46,420 bases of DNA from Erysipelotrichaceae bacterium (GTDB lineage Bacteria > Bacillota_I > Bacilli_A > Erysipelotrichales > Erysipelotrichaceae). Of the stretch, positions 8,678 to 18,273 are shown one piece after another. The translations under genes were made by a program, and so were the position numbers. The notes beneath the pieces are model-generated. The model saw only the letters and a program-made list of their open reading frames with translations, searched no databases and had not been told where the DNA came from. The DNA lies in NCBI GenBank assembly GCA_012516665.1, contig JAAYWN010000084.1, positions 1 to 46,420 of the forward strand, written 5' to 3'. Position 1 is the stretch's first letter. Each line of letters begins with the position of its first letter.

Positions 8678-8860
8678 ATGTCCAGAGTTGTATTAAAGGA
8701 AAATGAAAACCTTGATGATGCACTGCGTAGATTTAAACGCCAGGTGTCTCGCAACGGAACCCTCGCTGAAGCTCGTAAAAGAGAGTTCTACGTTAAACCA
8801 GGTCTGAAGAGAAAGCTGAAGTCTGAAGCTGCTCGCAAGGCTCGCAGAAGAGGCAAGTAA
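8678..8860 (+). CDS. rpsU: 30S ribosomal protein S21 (bS21)
   Basis: Small basic protein of the 30S subunit near the mRNA exit region. The ATG at 8678 gives a 60-aa product starting [10 protein letters not shown], with AAGGGGGG at 8662-8669 and 8-nt spacing; an in-frame GTG at 8669 falls inside that site and is rejected. The C-terminus is a Lys/Arg tail (ARKARRRGK) as usual. It has its own promoter and terminator, unlike the rpsU-dnaG-rpoD operon of E. coli; dnaG and rpoD lie about 8 kb downstream. Confidence 0.97.
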   Translation: MSRVVLKENENLDDALRRFKRQVSRNGTLAEARKREFYVKPGLKRKLKSEAARKARRRGK

Positions 8861-8888
8861 GAAGCGGTGAAACGCTTCTTTTTTTTTG
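8861..8888 (+). terminator. Terminator of rpsU
   Basis: GAAGCG, a 6-nt loop, CGCTTC, then nine T residues. The 5' arm begins at the base after the rpsU stop codon. Confidence 0.9.
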
Positions 8889-8928
8889 CTGTGTGTTTTA
8901 CAATATGTGTGAAAGAGAGGATTGACAA

Positions 8929-9915
8929 TTGAGCGAGACAAATTCGATTCATATTGAAGATCTGAGTGAAGATGCAGTCAGGAATCTAGTAGGACCTGGA
9001 GATTGCAATCTCAACGCTTTAGCAGAATCGTTTGGCAGACAGATCAGCTATCGCGATAGGACATTCTTTGTCAAAGACTGCAGTGAAACAGAAAAGAAAG
9101 AAATAGAAACGGTCATCAATGAACTATGCAAGCTGAGCATGCAGGGAAAAAGCATCGGCGAACAGGATGTCTCCTATGCATGCAGACTGGTCGGCAGAAA
9201 TGAGGCTTTAGATCTCAATGAGATCCATTCGCATATTGTAGGCAGAACCTTAGCTGGCAAAGCAATTGCTCCGAAGACAAAAGGGCAGTATGAGTTTGTC
9301 AAAGCAATGGAGAGCAAAGATATTGTTTTCGCTACTGGACCTGCTGGAACCGGAAAGACATTCCTGGCAGTGATCCATGCCGTTACGGAATTGAAAAAGG
9401 GAGATGTTAAAAGAATCGTCCTGACTAGGCCTGCAGTTGAAGCAGGAGAGAATCTCGGCTTTCTGCCAGGTGATCTGAAAGAGAAGGTCGATCCGTATCT
9501 GACACCGCTGTATGATGCTCTGCATGATATGCTTGGTGCAGAAACAACTGAAAAACTGATAGAAAGAGGAACGATCGAGATTGCTCCATTAGCCTATATG
9601 CGCGGAAGAACATTGGATGACAGCTATGTCATATTGGATGAAGCACAGAATACAACGGCTGCTCAGATGAAGATGTTCCTGACAAGATTGGGCTTTCATT
9701 CTCATATGATCATTACAGGTGATGTAACGCAGGTAGATCTCTGCGGCAGGCAGGAGAGCGGTCTTGTGCAAGCGGTCAGGATCTTAAAGAATATCAATGG
9801 TATTGCTATTATGGAATTGACCAGCGATGATGTTGTAAGACATCCATTGGTGCAGAAGATCATCGAACGCTATGAGAGTGTTGGCAAAGGAAGCAATGAA
9901 AAAAGCAAGGACTGA
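8929..9915 (+). CDS. phoH: PhoH-family ATPase
   Basis: Cytosolic P-loop ATPase of the PhoH/YbeZ family, thought to act in RNA metabolism together with YbeY, whose gene lies 1.8 kb downstream. The 328-aa product has Walker A GPAGTGKTF near residues 139-147, Walker B VILDEAQNTT near 235-244 and GDVTQVDL near 265. The start is TTG at 8929, chosen because AGAGAGG at 8914-8920 is correctly spaced and there is no ATG nearby. A hairpin over the stop codon ends the gene. Confidence 0.93.
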   Translation: MSETNSIHIEDLSEDAVRNLVGPGDCNLNALAESFGRQISYRDRTFFVKDCSETEKKEIETVINELCKLSMQGKSIGEQDVSYACRLVGRNEALDLNEIHSHIVGRTLAGKAIAPKTKGQYEFVKAMESKDIVFATGPAGTGKTFLAVIHAVTELKKGDVKRIVLTRPAVEAGENLGFLPGDLKEKVDPYLTPLYDALHDMLGAETTEKLIERGTIEIAPLAYMRGRTLDDSYVILDEAQNTTAAQMKMFLTRLGFHSHMIITGDVTQVDLCGRQESGLVQAVRILKNINGIAIMELTSDDVVRHPLVQKIIERYESVGKGSNEKSKD

Positions 9916-9932
9916 GCCTTTGCTTTTATTTA
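9901..9932. terminator. Bidirectional terminator between phoH and the Na/Pi cotransporter gene
   Basis: AAGCAAGG pairs with CCTTTGCTT (one bulged T), with an A run on the left and a T-rich run on the right, so it can serve both convergent genes. The phoH TGA (9913-9915) lies in the 6-nt loop. Confidence 0.8.
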
Positions 9933-9933
9933 G

Positions 9934-11604
9934 CTATTCAGCAGTGCTGTTATCAGACAGTTCATTGCTAGGCAATGAAGACAGAGCAGAACGGGCAATA
10001 TTGCAGCAATGATCTCCCATACGCTCAAGGGTGCCTAGAATATCGCAGTACACAGATGCCGCTACCGCAGAAGCACAGCTGTTGATCGACATTCTTTTGA
10101 AATGATCTTCACGGAAGGAATATTCATATTCATCCATCTTTTCTTCCATACGCTGCAGAACATCGTTCGTCGCTCGCGATTTTGTGACGAAGATCTCAGC
10201 ACTCAGATCGAACATATTGATGAACTGATCATACATCTTGTTGATATCATGCATGGCAATATCCGTGAAAGTGCCGTTCTTATCTTGAAATACCATCATA
10301 TAGAATTCTCCAAGATTGATGGCCAGGTCGCCTAAGCGTTCCAGGTTTTTACATGTATCGAGATCCAGTCGTATATCCAAGGTATCCTGCTGAGTCATGT
10401 TCGGCGTAACTGAGACTTGGATCAGGTAGTTGGTGATCTTTTTATCGACATCATTGACCATGGCTTCATTGCGCTTGATGATCTCCATCTCTTCTTCACC
10501 GCTGTGGTCATTGAGAAAATCTTTCGTTGCAAGTACGGCAATCTTTACAACATCCACCATTTTCAGCAATGCTCCCTGAGCTGCTGTCAAAGCGGCCGAA
10601 GGAAGCACATTGGCAACATTGGCATCCAGCTCATCAATGTTGACTTCCAGCCTTTCAGGCTCTTTGCCAGGAATGACTTTCTGGACAAAGAGAACGAAAT
10701 ATTTGAGGAACGGAATGATCAGGAAAGTTGATACGGTCTTAAATATGATATTCGCAAAAGCAATCTGCATCATTGGATTGACGCTGCCGAACACAGATTG
10801 AATAAAGCTACAGAAAGGAACCAGAAGGAGCATGCCAAGGATACCGCTGAGAATATTGATTGTTGTATGGAAAGCGGCTGTCCGTTTGCCGGAAGTTGAT
10901 CCGCCGATCGAAGCGAGAATACCGGTCATCGTTGTGCCGATATCCGCACCGAACATAAATGGAATAGCTGCTCCAAACGTAACGGCACCAGCCTGATACA
11001 GATTCTGCATGACACCGATCGTTGCAGCGGAAGACTGGAGACAGGCTGTGAGCAGGACACCGGCACCCATGGAAAGCCATGGATTTTCACTCATCTTAAT
11101 TGCAAACTCGGTAAAGGCAGGCATTTCTTTCAAAGCTGACAATGCTGTGCCCATGGCAGACATACCGTAGAATATCAGACCGAATCCCATGATGACCTGA
11201 CCTACATATTTTGTTCGCTGCTTTTTCGAAAAGCAGATCAGAAGCGCCCCAAGGAAAACAATATACAGAGCATATTTATCGATATGAACAGAAATCAGAA
11301 ATGATGTGATCGTTGTGCCGATATTGGCACCTAGAACAATGCCGCATGCCTGAGTCAATGACATTAAGCCGGCACGCACAAAACCGATGGTGATGGCTGC
11401 TGTAGCAGAAGATGACTGCATGATAATGGTAAGAATCACACCAATGACCATGGCAGAAAGAGGATTGGTCGTATAGCGGTCGATGTAATCACGAAGCTTA
11501 TCACCGGCAACGGCTTTCAGACCGTCTCCCATGAAGGTGATACCGAACATAAATAGGCCAAAACCGCCTAAGATCATATCCCAGCTGATAGATGACAGTG
11601 TCAT
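9934..11604 (-). CDS. Na/Pi cotransporter family protein with PhoU-like tail
   Basis: A 556-aa membrane protein of the Na/Pi cotransporter family (NptA/YqeW type), expected to take up phosphate with sodium. Two inverted-topology repeats carry the signature motifs QSSSATAAITIGFVRAGL near residues 63-80 and QSSAATIGVM near 190-199, each followed by a Gly-rich GANIGTT or GADIGTT. Hydrophobic segments fill residues 1-310. The rest (about 335-550) is a soluble helical domain like PhoU. AAGGAGA at 11618-11612 precedes the ATG. It is the only minus-strand gene in the phoH-to-trmK block. In Bacillus the related yqeW lies beside yqeV (mtaB). Confidence 0.92.
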   Translation of the reverse strand: MTLSSISWDMILGGFGLFMFGITFMGDGLKAVAGDKLRDYIDRYTTNPLSAMVIGVILTIIMQSSSATAAITIGFVRAGLMSLTQACGIVLGANIGTTITSFLISVHIDKYALYIVFLGALLICFSKKQRTKYVGQVIMGFGLIFYGMSAMGTALSALKEMPAFTEFAIKMSENPWLSMGAGVLLTACLQSSAATIGVMQNLYQAGAVTFGAAIPFMFGADIGTTMTGILASIGGSTSGKRTAAFHTTINILSGILGMLLLVPFCSFIQSVFGSVNPMMQIAFANIIFKTVSTFLIIPFLKYFVLFVQKVIPGKEPERLEVNIDELDANVANVLPSAALTAAQGALLKMVDVVKIAVLATKDFLNDHSGEEEMEIIKRNEAMVNDVDKKITNYLIQVSVTPNMTQQDTLDIRLDLDTCKNLERLGDLAINLGEFYMMVFQDKNGTFTDIAMHDINKMYDQFINMFDLSAEIFVTKSRATNDVLQRMEEKMDEYEYSFREDHFKRMSINSCASAVAASVYCDILGTLERMGDHCCNIARSALSSLPSNELSDNSTAE

Positions 11605-11625
11605 AGTTCAATCTCCTTAATATGG

Positions 11626-11656
11626 ATTTTACAAGAACCATCTCATATTTTAACAA
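11626..11656 (-). promoter_or_regulatory. Weak candidate promoter for the Na/Pi cotransporter gene
   Basis: On the minus strand TTGTTA (11656-11651) is followed after 19 nt by TAAAAT (11631-11626), or after 17 nt by TGTAAA. It lies just upstream of the ribosome binding site. Spacing and sequence are only fair. Confidence 0.3.
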
Positions 11657-11720
11657 AGCACCTGCCATGAAACAACCTCTTTTCACTTGTCGGAACATGG
11701 GATAATGGTTTTTTTTGCGC

Positions 11721-11726
11721 TATAAT
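11721..11726 (+). promoter_or_regulatory. -10 element for the ybeY-dgkA-cdd-era-recO cluster
   Basis: A perfect TATAAT lies 18 nt before the ybeY start. No convincing -35 is visible at 16-18 nt upstream. The distance leaves only about 10 nt between the likely transcription start and the ATG at 11744, just enough for the AAAGGAG site. Confidence 0.4.
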
Positions 11727-11743
11727 ACAGAAAGGAGAATAAA

Positions 11744-12196
11744 ATGGAAATCACATTGAGAAACCGTACAAACACAAATATTGAACAGTATGCTTCTTTT
11801 TTTCAGAAAATTGCTTCATCTGCCGAAAAGATCCTGAAATTGGAAAAAGATAATGAGATCAGTGTGACTTTTGTAAGAAGTGCTTCAATACATAAGATCA
11901 ATCGAGAGTATCGTGGCATTGATCGTCCTACAGATGTCATTAGTTTTGCAATCCGCGATGATATTGATATGGATATTCCGGAAGAAGAGAAAGATCTTGG
12001 CGATCTTTTCATCAATATTGACTATGCAAAGAAACAGGCAAAGGAATATGGGCATTCTTATCAGAGGGAAATCGGGTTCCTGTTTACGCATGGACTGCTT
12101 CACTGTCTTGGCTATGACCACATGGAGCCAAAGGATGAAAAAGTCATGTTTGCTCTGCAGGATCAGATCCTAGACCCGATCATCAAGAGAAAATGA
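11744..12196 (+). CDS. ybeY: Endoribonuclease YbeY, 16S rRNA maturation factor
   Basis: Zinc-dependent endoribonuclease involved in 16S rRNA 3'-end maturation and ribosome quality control. The 150-aa product has the metal-binding HGLLHCLGYDH near residues 114-124 and the family segment DRPTDVISFAI near 60-70. AAAGGAG at 11731-11737 precedes the ATG. It heads a chain of closely packed genes (dgkA, ASCH, cdd, era, recO), the same order as in many Bacillota. Its stop overlaps the dgkA start. Confidence 0.96.
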   Translation: MEITLRNRTNTNIEQYASFFQKIASSAEKILKLEKDNEISVTFVRSASIHKINREYRGIDRPTDVISFAIRDDIDMDIPEEEKDLGDLFINIDYAKKQAKEYGHSYQREIGFLFTHGLLHCLGYDHMEPKDEKVMFALQDQILDPIIKRK

Positions 12197-12525
12197 TGAA
12201 TAAGTTTAAGAATGCATGGTCAGGAATCCTGTGTGCAATGAAGCATAAGAGTGTTTTGCTTCAGATGATCCTTGGCTGTTTTGCTGTCATTGCTGGAGCA
12301 TTCATGCAGCTGTCTATTGTGGAATGGTGCCTTGTTGTTATCTGTATTGGATCAGTCATTGCTGCAGAAATGATCAATACATGCATTGAAAAAATCTGCG
12401 ATATGTATTCCTTGGATACCCGCATGGATATAAAAATGATCAAGGATATTGCGGCAGGTGCTGTACTTATTGTATCTATGATGGCATTAACAGTTGCCAT
12501 AGCATTGCTGATCAAGCATATTTAG
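12193..12525 (+). CDS. dgkA: Undecaprenol/diacylglycerol kinase DgkA
   Basis: Small integral membrane kinase. In Gram-positive bacteria this family phosphorylates undecaprenol, returning lipid carrier for wall synthesis. The 110-aa product has three hydrophobic segments (about 21-40, 44-60 and 85-108) and the family motif AEMINTCIEKICD near 58-70, followed by KMIKDIAAGAVL. Two ATGs (12193 and 12196) are possible. The first overlaps the ybeY stop. Substrate preference (undecaprenol versus diacylglycerol) is taken from the family, not seen directly. Confidence 0.93.
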   Translation: MMNKFKNAWSGILCAMKHKSVLLQMILGCFAVIAGAFMQLSIVEWCLVVICIGSVIAAEMINTCIEKICDMYSLDTRMDIKMIKDIAAGAVLIVSMMALTVAIALLIKHI

Positions 12526-12539
12526 GAAAGGTGTTATCA

Positions 12540-13004
12540 ATGAAAGCAGAATCAATGTGGGAACAATTCAGCATAAAGAAGAACATAGATGCATCCTATG
12601 ACGCATGGGCCTTCTGCGGTGGCGGTGAAATTGGCGATTGTCTTGCTCACTTGGTCCTTGAAGGAAAGAAAACAGCGACGGCAAGTGCCTATATTTCTTA
12701 TCAGCAGGAACAGGAAGAATTGCCAAAGAACGGGTGCTATTCTGTCGTTCTTTATGATACTGGTGAAGCAGCCTGCATTATACAGACACAGAAAGTATCG
12801 CTTGTTCCATTTGATGAGGTCAGCGAGCGCCATGCGTATCTTGAGGGCGAAGGAGATCGCAGTCTGGCATATTGGCGGCAGGCACATCGCCGGGCTTTCA
12901 CACCGGAATATCAGGCGGCAGGAAAGAAATTTGATGAACATGGCTTGATCGTTCTTGAAGAATTCAAGATGGTCTTCAGCCAGCAGGAGGAAGAAAAGAT
13001 ATGA
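12540..13004 (+). CDS. ASCH-domain protein (YhfF-like)
   Basis: A 154-aa cytosolic protein with an ASCH domain, a PUA-like fold proposed to bind RNA; no specific role is established. The motif GGEIGDCLAHLVLEGKKTATAS near residues 24-45 carries the GKKTAT signature. ATG at 12540 is chosen because AGGAAAGG at 12524-12531 is spaced 8 nt from it; an in-frame GTG at 12531 would lie within the site. Its position between dgkA and cdd is not part of the conserved Bacillus cluster, so it is a local insertion. Its stop overlaps cdd (ATGA). Confidence 0.82.
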   Translation: MKAESMWEQFSIKKNIDASYDAWAFCGGGEIGDCLAHLVLEGKKTATASAYISYQQEQEELPKNGCYSVVLYDTGEAACIIQTQKVSLVPFDEVSERHAYLEGEGDRSLAYWRQAHRRAFTPEYQAAGKKFDEHGLIVLEEFKMVFSQQEEEKI

Positions 13005-13402
13005 ATAGAGAAGAATTGATCCAAGAAGCTTTTAAAGCGATGAAGAACAGCTATGCACCATATTCTAAATATCATGTAGGTGCAGCTATTCTGACCAAAG
13101 ACGGAAAAGTATTCTTAGGCGCAAATATTGAAAATGCTTCTTTCGGTGCGACTAACTGTGCAGAAAGAAGTGCAGTATTTTCGGCATACAGCAACGGCTA
13201 TACAAAAGACACGATCGAAGCATTGGCTATCGTCAGTGATGGCGGCCGTGTTTGTGCACCATGCGGCATATGCCGTCAGGTACTTTCAGAACTGATCTAT
13301 GGCGATACGCCGATCTATCTGTCCAATGGGAAACAGTCGGTAGACATGAGCATCAATAAGCTTCTGCCGATGCAGTTTGGCGTTGAGGATGTTGTTCGAT
13401 GA
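13001..13402 (+). CDS. cdd: Cytidine deaminase
   Basis: Zinc enzyme that deaminates cytidine and deoxycytidine to uridine and deoxyuridine in pyrimidine salvage. The 133-aa product, the usual homotetrameric length, has the catalytic NCAERSAV near residues 51-58 and PCGICRQV near 86-93, together giving the three zinc Cys and the catalytic Glu. It overlaps both neighbours by four bases (ATGA with the ASCH gene and with era), so translation is probably coupled. AGGAGG at 12986-12991 is the binding site. Confidence 0.97.
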   Translation: MNREELIQEAFKAMKNSYAPYSKYHVGAAILTKDGKVFLGANIENASFGATNCAERSAVFSAYSNGYTKDTIEALAIVSDGGRVCAPCGICRQVLSELIYGDTPIYLSNGKQSVDMSINKLLPMQFGVEDVVR

Positions 13403-14295
13403 AGAGTGGATTTGTTGCTTTGGCCGGAAGACCGAATGCGGGGAAAAGCACATTGATCAATAATCTGGTCGGTGAAAAGGTTGCTATTGTTTCTTCAAAG
13501 CCGCAGACGACGCGCAGTGAGATCCGCGGGATCTATACCGATGAAGACTGTCAGATCGTTTTTACGGATACCCCAGGTATCCATAAGGCAAAATTGCGCC
13601 TGGAAACACGTATGAATAAAGAAGCATCCGATGTCATGCATGATGTCGATCTGATCTATCTCGTGATTGACGGATCGCAGAAATATGGACCGGGAGATGC
13701 TTATGTTCTGGAAATGGTCAGAAATACTCATCTTCCTGTTTTTTTAATCCTTAATAAAATCGATAAGATGGATCGTGCAAAAGTAGCTGAAGTGCTGCAG
13801 AGCTGGCAGGAACGGTTTGCATTCGCAGAATACTTTCCCATCAGTGCACTGTTCGGAAAGACTTTTCAGGATCTGATCCGTACAACGGCAAGGTATCTGC
13901 CGGAAGGCGAACAGATGTATCCTGCAGAAATGATCAGTGACGGAGCGGAAAATTTCCGTATTGCTGAGATCATTCGAGAGAAGATCCTGCGCTGTACAGA
14001 ACAGGAGATTCCACATGCATCTGCAGTTTTAGTAGAGAATAAGCAGTTCAAAAAGAATGCCTGTTATATTCAGGCTGTGATTCTTGTTGAGAAGGACAGC
14101 CAGAAGGGCATCATGATCGGAAAGCAGGGATCGATGCTGAAGAAGATCGGAACATTGGCCAGAAAAGATATTGAGATGCTGCTGGATAAAAAAGTATTCT
14201 TGGAACTGTTTGTCCGTGTTGAAAGTGAATGGCGCAGCAAAGATGCCAGGATCAATGAATATGGCTATGGCGGTGCAGGCAGGGACGATGAATGA
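13399..14295 (+). CDS. era: GTPase Era
   Basis: Ras-like GTPase needed for 16S rRNA processing and 30S assembly. The 298-aa product has G1 GRPNAGKST near residues 8-16, the PQTTR switch I segment, G3 DTPGIH and G4 NKID near 119-122. A C-terminal KH domain carries the GKQGSMLKKIG loop near 237-247, which binds the 3' end of 16S rRNA. It overlaps cdd by four bases and recO by eight. The preceding YbeY acts in the same rRNA maturation pathway. Confidence 0.98.
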   Translation: MKSGFVALAGRPNAGKSTLINNLVGEKVAIVSSKPQTTRSEIRGIYTDEDCQIVFTDTPGIHKAKLRLETRMNKEASDVMHDVDLIYLVIDGSQKYGPGDAYVLEMVRNTHLPVFLILNKIDKMDRAKVAEVLQSWQERFAFAEYFPISALFGKTFQDLIRTTARYLPEGEQMYPAEMISDGAENFRIAEIIREKILRCTEQEIPHASAVLVENKQFKKNACYIQAVILVEKDSQKGIMIGKQGSMLKKIGTLARKDIEMLLDKKVFLELFVRVESEWRSKDARINEYGYGGAGRDDE

Positions 14296-15040
14296 TACAG
14301 TTCAGGGACTGATCCTGAAACAGATCGATTTCAAAGAGTACGACGTGATTCTGACCGTGCTGACCAAAGAATACGGCAAGATATCTCTAAGAGCAGCCGG
14401 TGCAGGCCGGATGACTTCAAAAAATGCCGGATCGATCCTGCCATATACTTTAGCTGAATTTCAGCTTGATTATCGGCCGGAACAGACAATGTTCCGTATG
14501 AAGACCGCACATACAAAGAAACTGTATCGACATATGCATGAAGACCTTGCGGCTTCCTATGCAGCCGGGGCTGCAAGCAGTGCTGCTGATGCATTTTCGC
14601 TTCCTGGTGAAGAATTCCTGGAAAAGGAAAGTGTGTTTGAATATACAGAAAAATGCTTTTCTCTGTTGGACAAAGGAAAAGAAACCAGTCTTGTTCTATG
14701 CCTTTATCTAACAGATATGATGGATCTTTTCGGCATTCAGCCGGAAGTTGATGGATGCGCTGTGTGCGGCAGTACAAAAGTCGCTGCAATAAGTGCGGCA
14801 GAAGGCGGCTTTCTTTGCTCAGAGCATGCTAAAGAGATCGGTGCAGCTTCACAGAGCAGAGAGCGTCTGCAGAGATTTCGTCTGATTGTCAAAGCAGGCA
14901 TGGAACATATAGATGCTGCAGCAGAAGCTGGCGGTGCAGAAAAATTTGATCTGAAAGTTCTGGAGGATATTGTCCGCCTGCATGGCGGCATGAATATGAA
15001 GAGCTTTGCCTTATATAACCGGCTGTTCAGCATTGAATAA
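14288..15040 (+). CDS. recO: DNA repair protein RecO
   Basis: Recombination mediator that works with RecF and RecR to load RecA on gapped DNA and anneals single strands. The ATG at 14288 gives 250 aa starting MNDTVQGLILK, matching the family N-terminal OB fold; the long in-frame extension inside era is rejected. A zinc-finger-like set (CAVCGS near residue 158 and CSEH near 178) is present. The gene overlaps the end of era. Its last codons form the 5' arm of the terminator. Confidence 0.95.
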   Translation: MNDTVQGLILKQIDFKEYDVILTVLTKEYGKISLRAAGAGRMTSKNAGSILPYTLAEFQLDYRPEQTMFRMKTAHTKKLYRHMHEDLAASYAAGAASSAADAFSLPGEEFLEKESVFEYTEKCFSLLDKGKETSLVLCLYLTDMMDLFGIQPEVDGCAVCGSTKVAAISAAEGGFLCSEHAKEIGAASQSRERLQRFRLIVKAGMEHIDAAAEAGGAEKFDLKVLEDIVRLHGGMNMKSFALYNRLFSIE

Positions 15041-15049
15041 CCGGTTTTT
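15018..15049 (+). terminator. Terminator overlapping the end of recO
   Basis: AACCGG (15018-15023) pairs with CCGGTT (15041-15046), with an inner TTCA/TGAA pairing and a T run ending at 15049. The recO TAA (15038-15040) lies just before the 3' arm. Confidence 0.75.
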
Positions 15050-15100
15050 CAGTGCTATATTAATAAAGATAATGTCAAAATAGGGAAGGAATGCAATAAA

Positions 15101-16486
15101 ATGGATAAGACTTTTGATTTGATTGTATCGCATGCAAAAAATACAGGCTTTGTATTTCAAGGTTCTGAGATCTACGGAGGCCTGAGCAATACATGGGATT
15201 TCGGACCATACGGGGTCATGCTGAAAGATAACATCAAGCGTGCTTGGCAGAAGAAGTTCATTCAGGAAGATCCGAATAATGTTGAGATACAGGCAGCAAT
15301 TTTAATGAATCCTCATGTCTGGGAAGCTTCCGGACATTTAAAGGGCTTTTCTGATCCTTTGATGGATTGCAAACAATGCAAGACACGTCACAGAGCTGAT
15401 CAGCTGATCGAGAACTGGTCGCAGGGAAAAATCAGCTGCGAAGGCTGGTCAAATGAAAAGATGGAAGATTACATCAAAGAGAATAATATTCCATGCCCTG
15501 ACTGCGGCGGACATGATTTTACGCCGATCCGCCAGTTTAATCTGATGTTCAAGACGTTTCAGGGAACATTGGAAGATGCAAAATCAACGATCTATTTAAG
15601 ACCGGAGACGGCACAGGGAATGTTTGTTGATTTTAAGAGCGTGCAGCGTGCATATCGTAAAAAGCTTCCTTTCGGCATTGGTCAGATCGGCAAGAGCTTC
15701 CGCAATGAGATCACACCGGGGAATTTTATTTTCCGAACAAGAGAATTTGAACAGATGGAAATGGAATTCTTCTGTCAGCCGGGAACGGATGATCAATGGT
15801 TCCCATATTGGCGCCAGTTCTGCATGGATTGGATCTTAAGTTTGGGCGGAAATAAAGAGAATCTTCGCTTCCGCGATCATGAAAAAGAAGAACTGTCCTT
15901 CTATTCGAAGGGAACAACGGATATTGAATATCATTTCCCTTGGGGATGGGGCGAGCTATGGGGCATTGCAGATCGTACGGATTATGATCTGACGCAGCAT
16001 CAGAATGCTTCCGGCAAGGATCTGACATATCTTGACCCAGCGACGAACGAAAAATTTCTGCCGTATACAGTTGAACCTGCTGTCGGTGTAGAACGGTTAT
16101 TCTTTATGTTCTTTACTGATGCATATGATGAGCAGACAGTGAAGAACGGTGACAAAGAAGAAACCCGCATTGTGATGCATTTTTCACCAATCCTGGCACC
16201 GGTAAAAGCTGCTATTCTTCCTTTAAAGAAAAAGGACCACAGTGAAAAAGCAAAGGAAATATATAAAGATCTCAGTTATGACTTTGCCGTTCAGTATGAT
16301 GAGTCCGGTTCGATTGGCAAACGCTACAGACGTCAGGATGAGATCGGTACACCGTACTGCATCACTGTCGATGATCAGACTTTAACGGATGGAACAGTTA
16401 CCATCCGCGACCGTGATACTATGGCCCAGGAACGACTGAGCGTTGAAGACGTCAGAAAGAAGATCAATCAAGCAATTCGTTTCTAA
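15101..16486 (+). CDS. glyQS: Glycyl-tRNA synthetase, single-chain (alpha2) type
   Basis: Class II aminoacyl-tRNA synthetase charging tRNA-Gly. The 461-aa product is the one-gene dimeric form, not the separate glyQ and glyS subunits of B. subtilis. Motif 1 region [13 protein letters not shown] lies near residues 27-39. A zinc-like Cys set (CKQCKTRH near 91-98 and CPDCGGH near 133-139) interrupts the domain. Motif 2 [20 protein letters not shown] lies near 200-219, and the anticodon-binding domain covers about 360-455. GGGAAGGA at 15083-15090 precedes the ATG. Only 60 nt separate it from recO, too short for a T-box. Confidence 0.97.
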   Translation: MDKTFDLIVSHAKNTGFVFQGSEIYGGLSNTWDFGPYGVMLKDNIKRAWQKKFIQEDPNNVEIQAAILMNPHVWEASGHLKGFSDPLMDCKQCKTRHRADQLIENWSQGKISCEGWSNEKMEDYIKENNIPCPDCGGHDFTPIRQFNLMFKTFQGTLEDAKSTIYLRPETAQGMFVDFKSVQRAYRKKLPFGIGQIGKSFRNEITPGNFIFRTREFEQMEMEFFCQPGTDDQWFPYWRQFCMDWILSLGGNKENLRFRDHEKEELSFYSKGTTDIEYHFPWGWGELWGIADRTDYDLTQHQNASGKDLTYLDPATNEKFLPYTVEPAVGVERLFFMFFTDAYDEQTVKNGDKEETRIVMHFSPILAPVKAAILPLKKKDHSEKAKEIYKDLSYDFAVQYDESGSIGKRYRRQDEIGTPYCITVDDQTLTDGTVTIRDRDTMAQERLSVEDVRKKINQAIRF

Positions 16487-16503
16487 AGCTGGAAAGGGTG
16501 GAA

Positions 16504-18273
16504 ATGGCAAGAATCAGCGAAGAAGAAATCAATGCAGTCAGAAATCAGGCAGATATTGTCAATGTGATTTCTCATTATCTGCAGGTTCATCGGAAAGGCA
16601 AGGACTATGTATGTCTATGCCCCTTCCATGATGATCATACTCCTTCAATGTCTATTTCACCTGATCGTCAGATCTACAAATGCTTTGTCTGCGGAAATGG
16701 CGGCAATGTCTTCACCTTTGTTCAGAATTATGAAAAGATCTCATTTCCGGAAGCTGTCGGGAAAGTCGCCGAATTGACGGGATATCATCTGAGCGTCCAG
16801 CCGGATGCTTATGAAAGACCGAAAGATCCCCATAAAGAAGCGCTGTATTCATTGCTGAATGAATCGATCAATTACACGATGTATCAGATTGACACACCAT
16901 CCGCTTCCCGCTGCAAAGAATATTTGAATGAGCGGGGATTGGACAGTGAAGCCAGAAAGACTTTCCAGATTGGCTATGATCCGATCGGCAGCAGTTTAAG
17001 TGAATTTCTGAAGGCAAAGGGATATGAGGAAAAAGATCTTGTGTCCGCCAATGTTTCCAGGATCAATGATTCCGGTATCCATGATGTATTCGAAGATCGC
17101 ATTACATTTCCCATTCATGATGAACATGGCAATCCGATCGGTTTCAGTGCAAGAACAATGGATCCGCAGAATCAGTCAAAGTATATCAACACAAATGATA
17201 CGGATATCTTCACCAAAGGAGATATTGTCTATAACTATCACCGGGCAAGATATGCGGCACGGAAAGATGGAAAAATCTATGTCTGTGAAGGTGTGACCGA
17301 TGTGATTGCTTTCCAGAGAGCAGGATTGGAAAATGCGGTATGCACCTTAGGAACATCGTGCACTGCACATCAGATTCAGCTGCTCAAGAATATCGCACCA
17401 AAGACGATCTTCTGCTATGATGGCGATCATGCTGGACAGGCTGCCACATGGCGGGCGGCAAAAATGGCTCAGCAGGCAGGATGCAATGTTGCCGTTGTCC
17501 TGAATCGGACTGGCAAAGATCCGGATGAGATCATTCGCGATCAAGGAATTGAAGCATTGAAAGATCTTGTCTCGCATGAGATCTCTTGGATGGAATTTGT
17601 CCTTAATTATCTGCAGAGCTCTACTAACATGGAAAGCTATCTCGAAAAGAAAGAGATGGTCCAGAAAGCCATGGATGAGATCAAGATGCTGAAGGATCCG
17701 ATGGATCAGAAGTATTTTGTGGATGAACTTTCGAAATTAACAGGATTCTCACTGACATACAGTCAGCCTGTACAGCCGGTAGAAGTAAATTCAATGGAAG
17801 CAAAAAAGCTGTCAAGTGTTCCGGATGGCGTACAGCAGGCACAGGAGCAGATCCTGTGCATGATGATGAATTCACCATCTGCCGTCAAACGATTTGAAGA
17901 CCGCCTTGGCTATCTGATCAGCAAAGATGAACAGACCTTGGCAATGATGATCGTTGATGCAGTTCATGGCCGCGGCCGCACAGATCCTTCTGAACTTATC
18001 GATCAAACGGACAGTCAGAAGATCAAAGATATGATCTCAGATCTGGCATCCGGTCCATATGCCGGCAGAACTTACGATGAAGACGTGATGGATGGGGCAA
18101 TCCGCAAGATCAAGACAAAGATACTGTCCAATGAAGCAGAGGATTATCGCACACAGCTGACGGCTGCTATGAATGACAGCAGCTTCGAAATATTGATGGC
18201 AAAATACAGCAAATGCTTAAGAGAACTTAGGAGGCTAATTGATGAAGAAGACAGCAAACAGGATCAGCAGTAA
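16504..18273 (+). CDS. dnaG: DNA primase DnaG
   Basis: Primase that makes RNA primers at the replication fork. The ATG at 16504 gives 589 aa and has GGAAAGG at 16491-16497; a GTG at 16498 is too close to that site. The CHC2 zinc finger is complete (CPFH near residues 39-42 and CFVC near 60-63). The TOPRIM core carries [14 protein letters not shown] near 260-273 and [12 protein letters not shown] near 302-313. The C-terminal helicase-binding region is more divergent. It follows glyQS by 17 nt and overlaps rpoD by 32 bp. Confidence 0.97.
   Translation: MARISEEEINAVRNQADIVNVISHYLQVHRKGKDYVCLCPFHDDHTPSMSISPDRQIYKCFVCGNGGNVFTFVQNYEKISFPEAVGKVAELTGYHLSVQPDAYERPKDPHKEALYSLLNESINYTMYQIDTPSASRCKEYLNERGLDSEARKTFQIGYDPIGSSLSEFLKAKGYEEKDLVSANVSRINDSGIHDVFEDRITFPIHDEHGNPIGFSARTMDPQNQSKYINTNDTDIFTKGDIVYNYHRARYAARKDGKIYVCEGVTDVIAFQRAGLENAVCTLGTSCTAHQIQLLKNIAPKTIFCYDGDHAGQAATWRAAKMAQQAGCNVAVVLNRTGKDPDEIIRDQGIEALKDLVSHEISWMEFVLNYLQSSTNMESYLEKKEMVQKAMDEIKMLKDPMDQKYFVDELSKLTGFSLTYSQPVQPVEVNSMEAKKLSSVPDGVQQAQEQILCMMMNSPSAVKRFEDRLGYLISKDEQTLAMMIVDAVHGRGRTDPSELIDQTDSQKIKDMISDLASGPYAGRTYDEDVMDGAIRKIKTKILSNEAEDYRTQLTAAMNDSSFEILMAKYSKCLRELRRLIDEEDSKQDQQ

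Noticed and set aside
15041..15100. A T-box in front of glyQS
   Set aside because: Only 60 nt separate recO from glyQS, and there is no T-box core sequence; only tyrS has one here.
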